Shown: positions 14,068 through 20,533 of the stretch, piece by piece | Layout: each line of letters begins with the position of its first letter | Numbering within the stretch: position 1 is the stretch's first letter | NCBI GenBank assembly: GCA_002424705.1 | Contig: DIKW01000090.1 | Location: 1-20,533, forward strand | Length of the DNA stretch: 20,533 nt | DNA from: Geobacter sp. UBA5608 | Lineage (GTDB): Bacteria; Desulfobacterota; Desulfuromonadia; Geobacterales; Pseudopelobacteraceae | Direction of reading: 5' to 3' | The notes under the pieces: model-generated | What the model was told of the DNA's origin: nothing | Database searches by the model: none | The model's input: only the letters and a program-made list of their open reading frames with translations | Position numbers and translations under genes: made by a program

Positions 14068-15813
14068 GTGAATCACCCGCAACCGCAGTTCAACGGATGG
14101 GGCGCGCCCCACGGCACCAGTTGGCACTTTGCCCGTCATCGGCAAACCCTCGCAGCCTACCATCCCGCTGACGTCCCGATGGTGCTAAGGCAAGCCGAGG
14201 CGTCAGCAGCAACCGGCTGCTACGCCGTCGGTTTTGTGGCCTACGAAGCGGCTGCGGCCCTGAACCCGCATCTTCCGGCGCTGCCACCACTGGCTGGTCT
14301 GCCGCTGGCCTGGTTTGCCATCTATGGTGAACGGCATGCCTGCCCGCCACCACAGCTGCCTTCCCCCACCCTGTTACCGCCGCTCCAGCCGACGCTCAGC
14401 GCTGAACAGTACTGTCGTACGGTCTCGGCGCTACACGATGCCATTGCTGCCGGTGAGAGCTACCAGGTCAACTACACCTTTCCCCTGCTCGGCAACTGCC
14501 ACGACGATCCGATTGTCCGCTACCAGGCAATGCTCACCAGCCAGCGACCATGCTTCGGCGCACTGCTCGACACCGGCCGCCATCTGATCCTCTCCGCCTC
14601 ACCGGAACTGTTCTTCCAGCGCACTGGAGACCGGATCGTGACCCGTCCCATGAAGGGCACTGCGTCGCGAGGCCGGTTTCCCGAAGAAGATGCCGCCCTG
14701 GCCCTGCGGTTGCGCGCATCTGCCAAGGAACAGGCCGAAAACTTGATGATCGTCGACCTGTTGCGCAACGACCTGGGCCAGATCGCTCAGACCGGCTCGG
14801 TACAGGTGGAACGGCTCTTCGAGCTGGAACGCTACCCAACGGTGCATCAGCTGACCTCCACCGTCAGCGCCAGCCTGCGGGGAGGGACCGACCTGACCAG
14901 CATCTTCCGGGCCCTGTTCCCCTGCGGTTCCGTAACCGGGGCTCCCAAACGACGCAGCATGGAGCTGATCGCCCGCCACGAGGCCCAACCCCGGGGGGTC
15001 TACTGCGGAGCGATCGGCATGCTGGGCCCCGGAGAAGAGGCGCTCTTTTCGGTGGCGATCCGTACCCTGCTGCTGGACCGCCTGAGCGGGACCTGCCAGA
15101 TAGGGGTGGGCAGCGGCATCACCTGGGATGCCGAAGCCACGGCAGAGTACGCCGAGTGCCTGGCCAAGGCCGCCTTCCTGTCACAGCCGCCACCACCGCG
15201 GCTGTTGGAATCCCTACGACTTGAAAGCGGCCGCTACCCGCTGCTTACGCGCCACCTGGCGCGGCTGGCCTGGTCTGCAAGCCGGCTGGGGCACCATTAC
15301 AACGCCTCACTGACCGAACAACGTCTGCTGGAACATGCCGCTACCGTCCCCCAGGGGACACACAAGGTCCGGCTGCTGCTGGCGGCCGACGGAGAGCTGG
15401 AGCTGTCATCCGCGCCGCTTGAACCGGACAGCGCCCCGCTGCAGCTGGCCCTTTGCAGCAAGAGGGTCACTGACGAAACCCCTGAGCTCTATCTCAAGAC
15501 CGAGGCGCGACAGCGCTATGATGCCGCACGCCGCGAGCACCCTGCCGCCGACGAGGTGCTGCTGGTCAACCAGCAGGGGCAGCTGACCGAAGGCAGCTAC
15601 CACAACCTGGTGCTGCGGCTGGGCGGACGGCTGGTGACACCGCCGCTTCACTGCGGACTGCTGCCGGGGGTGATGCGGGAGGAACTGCTGGCCCAGGGGG
15701 CCATCCATGAACAGATTCTCTATCCAGCCGATCTGGGGCAGGCCGCGGAGATCTGGCTGATCAACGCGGTGCGCGGCTGGCGTCGCGCCGAACTGCTGAA
15801 CGACGGCGGCTGA
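14068..15813 (+). CDS. pabBC: aminodeoxychorismate synthase component I fused to aminodeoxychorismate lyase
   Basis: The 581-aa protein joins two steps of p-aminobenzoate (folate) synthesis. Residues 1 to about 372 are PabB, which makes 4-amino-4-deoxychorismate from chorismate with PabA: GESYQVNYTFPL, SASPELFF, RPMKGTASRG (K196, the lysine of the PabB active site), ENLMIVDLLRNDLG, VHQLTSTVSASL and CGSVTGAPKRRSMELI. Residues about 378-575 are a class IV PLP aminotransferase-fold lyase (PabC): K477 (LKTEARQRYD) as likely PLP lysine, LTEGSYHNLVL and a C-terminal INAVRGWRRAEL. The PabB half lacks part of the longer E. coli N-terminus. The start is GTG 14068 with AGGGAG 5 nt upstream. pabA is not in the window. 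The lyase fusion makes anthranilate synthase unlikely. Confidence 0.93.
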   Translation: MNHPQPQFNGWGAPHGTSWHFARHRQTLAAYHPADVPMVLRQAEASAATGCYAVGFVAYEAAAALNPHLPALPPLAGLPLAWFAIYGERHACPPPQLPSPTLLPPLQPTLSAEQYCRTVSALHDAIAAGESYQVNYTFPLLGNCHDDPIVRYQAMLTSQRPCFGALLDTGRHLILSASPELFFQRTGDRIVTRPMKGTASRGRFPEEDAALALRLRASAKEQAENLMIVDLLRNDLGQIAQTGSVQVERLFELERYPTVHQLTSTVSASLRGGTDLTSIFRALFPCGSVTGAPKRRSMELIARHEAQPRGVYCGAIGMLGPGEEALFSVAIRTLLLDRLSGTCQIGVGSGITWDAEATAEYAECLAKAAFLSQPPPPRLLESLRLESGRYPLLTRHLARLAWSASRLGHHYNASLTEQRLLEHAATVPQGTHKVRLLLAADGELELSSAPLEPDSAPLQLALCSKRVTDETPELYLKTEARQRYDAARREHPAADEVLLVNQQGQLTEGSYHNLVLRLGGRLVTPPLHCGLLPGVMREELLAQGAIHEQILYPADLGQAAEIWLINAVRGWRRAELLNDGG

Positions 15814-15869
15814 GCCCTCCCAACGATCGTCCCCATCCTTTTACTTCTCCTTTCGCTCTGATTTGCTGT

Positions 15870-15891
15870 ATACAAACCGAACGGATTGTAT
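15870..15891. promoter_or_regulatory. 22-bp dyad upstream of the two-component operon, possible operator
   Basis: The half-sites ATACAAACCGA and ACGGATTGTAT are reverse complements at 9 of 11 positions (consensus ATACAAWCCGW), centred at 15880. It lies 41 nt before the regulator's ATG in the 118-nt gap after pabBC. The size and symmetry fit a dimeric Fis-type HTH such as that of the downstream regulator, suggesting autoregulation. No clear sigma-54 -24/-12 element is seen here. Confidence 0.5.
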
Positions 15892-15931
15892 CATTTTGTC
15901 TGCAAAGACTGCCGTAAAGGGAGCAGCACGC

Positions 15932-17287
15932 ATGCCCTGTATCTACATCTGCGACGACGAAGCCGGCATTCTGCGCTATCTGGCCAAACTGCTGAAAGGA
16001 CACGGCTACGAGGTCGAAACCTTCACCGCCGGCCATGATCTGCTGCAACGCCTGGAGGGGTCCGCGCCCGCCTCGGTCTCACTGCTGCTGCAAGATGTGC
16101 GTATGCCGGACATCGACGGCATCCAGATCATGAAGCGGGTCAGAAAGCTGCGCCCCGAGCTGCCGGTGGTGGTGATGACCGCCCACGGCACGGTGGATGA
16201 CGCAGTGCAGGCCATCAAGCTGGGAGCCTACGACTACGTGATGAAGCCGTTCCCCAAGGAGAAGATCCTGGGGGTGCTGACCAAGGCCCTGGAGCACCAC
16301 CGGTTGGCCGATGAAAACCGGCGCCTGCGGGAGGAACTGCAGCGCGGCAGCAGTGACGAGATCATCTTTGCCTCGCCCCGCTTCCAGCAGGTCTACGACC
16401 TGACCCTGCAGGTGGCGGCCAGCGACGCCAATATCTTGATCCTGGGTGAATCGGGAACCGGCAAGGAGCTGATCGCCCGCACCGTGCATAATAACAGCCC
16501 CCGCCGTGCCAAGCCGTTCGTATCACTCAACTGCGCGGCGCTCACCGACAGCCTGTTGGAGAGCCAGTTGTTCGGCCATCTGCGGGGCGCCTTCACCGGC
16601 GCCATCATGAACCAGAAGGGACTGCTGGAAGAGGCTGACGGCGGCACCCTGTTTCTGGACGAAATCGGCGATGTCAGCGCCGCGGTGCAGGCCAAACTAC
16701 TTAGGGTAATCCAAGAGCGGGACTTTATCCCCCTGGGCAGCACCAAGCCCAAAAAGGTGGATGTGCGTTTTGTGGCGGCCACCAACAAAGACCTGCAGCA
16801 AGAGGTCGGCGCCGGCCGCTTCAGGGAGGATCTCTACTACCGGCTGAACGTGATCTCGCTGACCGTACCGCCGCTGCGGGAGCGGCCCGAAGATGTGGAG
16901 CCGCTGGCGCGCCACTTTCTGCGGCGCTTTGCCGCCCGGATGAAAAAGGATCTGCTCGACCTGGAGCCGGCCGCCCTTGTGCTTTTACGCGGCTACCACT
17001 GGCCCGGCAACGTACGCGAGCTTGAAAACGTCATCGAGCGGGCGGTGATTCTGGCCCGCAGCCCGTACCTCTCAGCCGACCTGCTGCCGGTGGGCGGACG
17101 CAAGACCGAACCTGTAACGTCTGAGACTGCGCCGCTGGTCCCACTGGACGAGGTCGAACGTCAGCATATCCTGGCGGTACTCAAGCAGACCGGCTTTCAC
17201 AAGAGCAATACGGCCGAGATCCTCGGTATCTCCCGCAAGACCCTCGATCGCAAGCTGGCCGAATACGGAATGAAGAGCGCCCCGTGA
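15932..17287 (+). CDS. sigma-54-dependent NtrC-family response regulator
   Basis: The 451-aa protein has three domains. The receiver (1-120) has acidic pocket D8/D9, phospho-acceptor D55 (LLLQDVRMPD) and K105 (VMKPF). The AAA+ sigma-54 activation domain (about 142-370) has Walker A GESGTGKE (172-179), the sigma-54-contacting GAFTGA loop intact (219-224), Walker B TLFLDE (239-244) and the GYHWPGNVRELENVIERAV end. A Fis-type HTH (about 405-447) contains SNTAEILGISRKTLDRKL. It should turn on sigma-54 promoters after phosphorylation. ATG 15932 has AAAGGGA 9 nt upstream and begins the receiver fold. The kinase gene overlaps its stop by 4 nt (GTGA), so the two form a cognate pair. Target genes are not evident in the window. 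Confidence 0.95.
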   Translation: MPCIYICDDEAGILRYLAKLLKGHGYEVETFTAGHDLLQRLEGSAPASVSLLLQDVRMPDIDGIQIMKRVRKLRPELPVVVMTAHGTVDDAVQAIKLGAYDYVMKPFPKEKILGVLTKALEHHRLADENRRLREELQRGSSDEIIFASPRFQQVYDLTLQVAASDANILILGESGTGKELIARTVHNNSPRRAKPFVSLNCAALTDSLLESQLFGHLRGAFTGAIMNQKGLLEEADGGTLFLDEIGDVSAAVQAKLLRVIQERDFIPLGSTKPKKVDVRFVAATNKDLQQEVGAGRFREDLYYRLNVISLTVPPLRERPEDVEPLARHFLRRFAARMKKDLLDLEPAALVLLRGYHWPGNVRELENVIERAVILARSPYLSADLLPVGGRKTEPVTSETAPLVPLDEVERQHILAVLKQTGFHKSNTAEILGISRKTLDRKLAEYGMKSAP

Positions 17288-19125
17288 AGAGTGCTGCCGC
17301 CATCCGCCGCCGCCTGCTGCTGACGACGCTGCTGCCCCTGCTGGCGGCCCTGCTGGTCAGCTGGCTGGTCGGCATCCGGCTGATCGCCGACCGGATCGAA
17401 GGGCAGGCCCGGACCAAGGTCCGCAGCGACTTAAACGCCGCCCAGGAGATCTACGATAGCGAGCTGGCCAACCTGGCCTATCGCGCCCAGCAGCTGGGCC
17501 GCATCCCCGAACTGGGCCGGGCCGTGCAGCGATCGTCGAGGGCCGATCTGGAGCGGATTCTGACCCTGGCTGCGTCCGGGGTCCCCTCCAGCTTTGTCAC
17601 CGTGGTGGACCAGGCCGGCCTGGTCCGTTACCGCCTCAACAACCCAACCCACAAAGGCGACAAGCTGCAGCACCTGGCACCGATACAAGCGGCCCTACGC
17701 GGTGCCAACGCCCAGGGTACCCTGCTGCTGTCGCCCCAGCAGGCGCAGCTCGAACATCCCGCACTGGCGGCTGCGATGACCATCCCGCTGCAACCGTCAC
17801 CCCATGCCGCAGCGGACAACCGCAGCAGTGAACAACGCGGCCTGTTCATGGTGGCCACCGCGCCGCTACACGACGCACACGGCAGGGTGCTGGGCGCTGT
17901 CTGTATCGGCCAGCTGTTGAATAACAACCAGGCGCTGGTGGAGCGGATCACCCGCATCACCTCGCCGGCACCGCCCTCGAACGACGGCCTGCAACAGAAT
18001 GCCACCCTGTTCCTGCACGATGTCCGTATCGCCACCACCGTCACCAACGAGAGCGGGCAGCGGGCTATCGGTACCCGCATGTCGACTGCAGTGGCCAGCC
18101 AGGTCCTGCAGAAGGGGGACGTCTGGCATGCCCGGGCCTTTGTGCTCAACCAGCGCTACTTTGCCGCCTACCAGCCGCTGCGAGACCCGGGCGGCGCCGT
18201 GGTTGGCGCCCTGTACGTCGGTGTGCCGGAGCAGCCGTTCATCGCCCTGCGGCGCACCCTTAATCTGACCTTTGCCGGGCTGCTCTTGGCCCTGTCCACG
18301 CTGGGACTGCTGCTGACCAGTCGCCTAGCGCGCCAGTTAGCCCAGCGGGAGGCGGAGATCCAGGCCTTCAACCGCACCCTGGAAGAAAAGGTCCAGCAGC
18401 GCACCGTACAGTTGGAGGAAAAAAGCCACCAACTGCTCATGGCCGAAAAGGAGCTGGCGCGCAGCGAACGACTGGCAGAACTGGGGATGCTCTCGGCCGG
18501 GGTGGCCCATGAGATCAACAACCCCCTGGCGATCATCCGGGGCAACGCCGAGCTGTTGCAGATGGATCTGAACCAGCAGGCCGACAGCCAGGAAGAAGTG
18601 ACGGAGATCCTGACCCAGGTGGGCCGCATCAACCGGATCGTCGGCAGTTTATTGACCCTGGCCCGTCAGGAACGTCGCCAAATCAGCAGGTTCCCGCTCA
18701 ATCCACTGCTGGACGAGATACTGGACCAGATCGGTCACCAGATCCCGCTGGAGGGCTATACCATCGAACGCAGCTACCGCGAACAGGAGCTGCAGCTGCA
18801 GGCCGACCGCGAGCAGCTGCGCCAGGTCTTCACCAACCTGATTGTAAACGGACTGCAGGCCATGGAGGGCGGCGGTCGGCTGACCATTTCGGCAGGTATC
18901 AACGAGGGGACGCAGGTCATCACTGTCAGCGACAGTGGCCCGGGCATCACACCGGAACAGCAGGAACGGCTGTTCACCCCCTTCTACAGCACCAAACCGC
19001 ACGGCACCGGCCTCGGCCTGGCGGTCTCCTGGGGTATCGTCCGCAACCACGGCGGCACCATCGAGGTGCACAGCACCCCCGGCCAGGGGAGCGGTTTCGC
19101 GGTCAGGCTGCCGGCTGCTGACTGA
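17284..19125 (+). CDS. membrane sensor histidine kinase with a large periplasmic sensor domain
   Basis: The 613-aa kinase has TM1 at about 11-33, a periplasmic region at about 34-325, TM2 at about 326-346, a coiled-coil connector (about 350-395) and a HisKA/HATPase module. The phospho-acceptor is H409 (GVAHEINNPLAII); the N-box is FTNLIVNGLQAM (N522), G1 is DSGPGI (D550), the F-box FTPFYSTK, and G2 GTGLGLA (574-580). The periplasmic part looks like a double Cache-type sensor (VDQAGLVRYR and GAVCIGQLLNN in one half; FLHDVRIATTV, YFAAYQPLRD and VGALYVGVPEQPF in the other), as in kinases that sense small organic ligands; the ligand is unknown. The GTG start overlaps the regulator's stop, so translation is coupled. 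No PAS domain is evident. Confidence 0.94.
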   Translation: MKSAAAIRRRLLLTTLLPLLAALLVSWLVGIRLIADRIEGQARTKVRSDLNAAQEIYDSELANLAYRAQQLGRIPELGRAVQRSSRADLERILTLAASGVPSSFVTVVDQAGLVRYRLNNPTHKGDKLQHLAPIQAALRGANAQGTLLLSPQQAQLEHPALAAAMTIPLQPSPHAAADNRSSEQRGLFMVATAPLHDAHGRVLGAVCIGQLLNNNQALVERITRITSPAPPSNDGLQQNATLFLHDVRIATTVTNESGQRAIGTRMSTAVASQVLQKGDVWHARAFVLNQRYFAAYQPLRDPGGAVVGALYVGVPEQPFIALRRTLNLTFAGLLLALSTLGLLLTSRLARQLAQREAEIQAFNRTLEEKVQQRTVQLEEKSHQLLMAEKELARSERLAELGMLSAGVAHEINNPLAIIRGNAELLQMDLNQQADSQEEVTEILTQVGRINRIVGSLLTLARQERRQISRFPLNPLLDEILDQIGHQIPLEGYTIERSYREQELQLQADREQLRQVFTNLIVNGLQAMEGGGRLTISAGINEGTQVITVSDSGPGITPEQQERLFTPFYSTKPHGTGLGLAVSWGIVRNHGGTIEVHSTPGQGSGFAVRLPAAD

Positions 19126-19141
19126 GCGTAGATCCCGCCTG

Positions 19142-19180
19142 CTGACCGTTGTGGCCTATCTGCACTACCGGCAACGGCAG
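19142..19180. terminator. possible hairpin between convergent kinase and LysR genes
   Basis: CTGACCGTTG (19142-19151) pairs with CAACGGCAG (19172-19180) over 9 bp with one bulged A; the loop is 20 nt. No T-tract follows on either strand. It lies in the 60-nt gap between the convergent stop codons. Confidence 0.35.
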
Positions 19181-19185
19181 ACAAC

Positions 19186-20100
19186 TCACGGCAGCGGAAA
19201 GGTGCCTGCGGCCTGTGTCAGCAGGTAGTAATCGTCCACCTCCTGGATCACGTAGTCGACAAACACCCGGTTGGCTCGTGAAAGCGTAGCGTGCTTCTTC
19301 CAGACGATGGACAGGTCCAACAGCAGGGGCTGGTCACAGGAGATTACCGCCATCTCGCTCTCGCTTACCACCACCATCTTGGGGAAAAAGGCCAATCCCA
19401 GCTCTTCCCGCACCAGGCTGCGGGCCAGTGAAAACAGGTTCGATTCCGCCACCACACTGGGGATGAGCCCCTCCTGGGCCGCACGCTCTTCGATCAGCTC
19501 CCGCAGGTGATACCCCTCACTGAAGTGAATCAACGGCTCCGCCAGCAGTTCCCGCAGCGGGGCCGTTTTTCTGCCGGCCAGCCGATGACTGCGGTGAACG
19601 CAGGCCACCACCTCGTCCCGCACCAGCAGATGCGCATCGAGCCCCTCCGGCACCGCGCCGGCAATCACCCCCATATCCAGGCTGCCTGAGGCGATCTTAC
19701 GCTGGATGTTCCGGGCGCTGTCACCGTTGATCGACAGCTGCAGCGCCGGATAGCGCCGCTTGAACGACGCCAGGATCTGCGGAAAAAAATAGCTGCTCAG
19801 CATCGGCGACAGGCCCATCCGCACCTCGCCCCGCACAAGCCCCCGCAGGTCGTCAAGCTCCTGCCGCGCCTCAACCATCTGCTGCTCCATCAGCCGCGCA
19901 TGGCGGGCCAACGCCGCCCCCTCGGCGGTCAGCGTGATGGTGCGATCCCGCCGGTTGAACAGCTGCACCTCCAGCTCCTGCTCCAGCTTGCGGATGGCGA
20001 TACTGAGGGCCGGCTGGGCGATATGCAGCCGCTGCGCGGCCCGTGTGAAGCTCCCGGCCCGGGCCACCTCCAGCATAAAACGCAACTGTCGCAGGTCCAT
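19186..20100 (-). CDS. LysR-family transcriptional regulator
   Basis: The 304-aa protein has the LysR N-terminal winged HTH (MDLRQLRFMLEVARAGSFTR, AAQRLHIAQPALSIAIRKLE, LFNRRDRTITLTAEG) and a periplasmic-binding-like effector domain from about residue 90 (VRMGLSPMLSSYFFPQIL, LDMGVIAG, GLAFFPKMVVV). Length is typical. The start is ATG 20098-20100: GGGGAGGGACG lies just upstream on this strand and the family sequence begins there; the open frame continues upstream through the A+T-rich promoter region but is not protein-like. It is divergent from the cysteine desulfurase gene over 122 nt, and LysR proteins usually regulate the divergent neighbour. The effector is not predictable from the sequence. 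Confidence 0.93.
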   Translation of the reverse strand: MDLRQLRFMLEVARAGSFTRAAQRLHIAQPALSIAIRKLEQELEVQLFNRRDRTITLTAEGAALARHARLMEQQMVEARQELDDLRGLVRGEVRMGLSPMLSSYFFPQILASFKRRYPALQLSINGDSARNIQRKIASGSLDMGVIAGAVPEGLDAHLLVRDEVVACVHRSHRLAGRKTAPLRELLAEPLIHFSEGYHLRELIEERAAQEGLIPSVVAESNLFSLARSLVREELGLAFFPKMVVVSESEMAVISCDQPLLLDLSIVWKKHATLSRANRVFVDYVIQEVDDYYLLTQAAGTFPLP

Positions 20101-20135
20101 CGTCCCTCCCCGGCAGATCAATCTAATGATAAATA

Positions 20136-20167
20136 AAATATATCGAGGCAATAAAAACAATATATTT
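20136..20167. promoter_or_regulatory. A+T-rich inverted repeat in the LysR/desulfurase divergent region
   Basis: AAATATAT (20136-20143) and ATATATTT (20160-20167) are perfect inverted repeats 16 nt apart. The centre (about 20151) lies about 50 nt upstream of the start predicted from the -10 at 20189, a plausible LysR activator position. The very A+T-rich sequence contrasts with its surroundings. Confidence 0.45.
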
Positions 20168-20188
20168 CTTTTATTTTTCACCCTTGCC

Positions 20189-20194
20189 TATACT
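20189..20194 (+). promoter_or_regulatory. possible -10 element for the cysteine desulfurase gene
   Basis: TATACT matches the -10 consensus at 5 of 6 positions. The position 17 nt upstream (TTCTTT) is a poor -35, as is usual for activator-dependent promoters. Confidence 0.4.
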
Positions 20195-20222
20195 CAGCGC
20201 AACCATTCACGAGGTGCCATCG

Positions 20223-20533
20223 ATGGCCATCTATCTTGACTGCAACGCCACCACGCCGCTGGAACCGGCGGTGCTGACCCTGGTGAACCGCTTCATGGAA
20301 CGGGAGTACGGCAATGCCGCCAGCCCGATCCATGACTTCGGTGAGTTCGCCCGCATGGCGACCGAGCATGCCCGCGGTCAGATCGCCGCGCTGGTGGCAG
20401 CACGGCGAGACGAGATCATCTTCACCAGCGGCGCCACCGAGGCCAACAACCTGGCGCTGCTGGGACTGGTGCAGCACGGCCTGGCCACGGGCCGCCGCCA
20501 CCTGATAGCCACGGCCATCGAACACAAGGCGGT
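20223..20533 (+). CDS. cysteine desulfurase, DndA/NifS-like, N-terminal part (3' end outside window)
   Basis: The first 103 codons of a class V PLP-dependent aminotransferase-fold cysteine desulfurase, which takes sulfur from cysteine as a persulfide. Visible family motifs are MAIYLDCNATTPLEPAV, EYGNAASPIHDFGEFAR, SGATEANN (69-76, PLP phosphate binding) and AIEHKAV, where H101 is the conserved histidine over the cofactor. The DCNATTP start with Cys7 and the H(D/E)FG segment look more like DndA (DNA phosphorothioation) than housekeeping IscS or NifS, but this rests on memory of the family and only a quarter of the protein is visible. The start ATG 20223 has GAGGTG 6 nt upstream. The gene runs off the window, so the catalytic lysine and cysteine cannot be checked. 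A LysR gene is divergent. Confidence 0.85.
   Translation, partial: MAIYLDCNATTPLEPAVLTLVNRFMEREYGNAASPIHDFGEFARMATEHARGQIAALVAARRDEIIFTSGATEANNLALLGLVQHGLATGRRHLIATAIEHKA

Noticed and set aside
14068..15813. Anthranilate synthase component I (TrpE) instead of PabB
   Set aside because: The lysine-containing RPMKGTASRG motif and the C-terminal class IV lyase domain point to aminodeoxychorismate synthesis.
1..20533. CRISPR array, insertion sequence or prophage
   Set aside because: No regularly spaced direct repeats, transposase motifs or phage structural genes were seen on either strand.

Overview
The window is compact, GC-rich bacterial chromosome (intergenic regions are much more A+T-rich) with short gaps, strong Shine-Dalgarno sites and many overlapping or touching genes. 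Gene content points to an anaerobic Desulfobacterota/Desulfuromonadia bacterium of the Geobacter/Trichlorobacter/Pelobacter kind: leuB-asd-truA order, a succinyl:acetate-type CoA-transferase, a DUF4388 plus Roadblock gene pair, an NtrC-type two-component system and Geobacter-like intergenic palindromes. The genus is inferred from gene style, not from a marker gene.

Layout. 1-2542: end of leuB, then asd and truA (amino acid synthesis and tRNA pseudouridylation), with a palindromic repeat and a hairpin between asd and truA. 2543-4402: a single-gene unit for an acetyl-CoA hydrolase/transferase-family enzyme, with an A+T-rich leader, a good sigma-70-like promoter and a perfect 16-bp hairpin at its end. 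4433-6010: two-gene operon (DUF4388-Roadblock protein, then a Roadblock protein with an unrecognised C-terminal domain) ending at a strong terminator shared with convergent xerC. 5988-7363 (minus): a small lipoprotein gene overlapping xerC. 7462-10581: dedA, pgeF, a second palindromic repeat, comM. 10590-11192 (minus): an unrecognised coiled-coil/membrane/cysteine protein. 11424-15813: a co-directional run of S4 RNA-binding protein, mscL, exported metallo-beta-lactamase-fold hydrolase, AI-2E/PerM-type permease and a pabB-pabC fusion. 15932-19125: an NtrC-family response regulator and its membrane histidine kinase, overlapping by 4 nt, preceded by a 22-bp dyad. 19186-20100 (minus): a LysR regulator. 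20223-end: start of a divergent cysteine desulfurase that resembles DndA, cut by the window edge.

Most genes are housekeeping or family-recognisable. No CRISPR array, transposase, phage gene, tRNA or rRNA was seen. The best leads for something less ordinary are the DndA-like desulfurase with its LysR neighbour at the right edge (a possible entrance to a DNA phosphorothioation locus beyond the window), the two structurally matched bulged palindromes, the dyad in front of the two-component operon, and the Roadblock gene pair with an orphan C-terminal domain.
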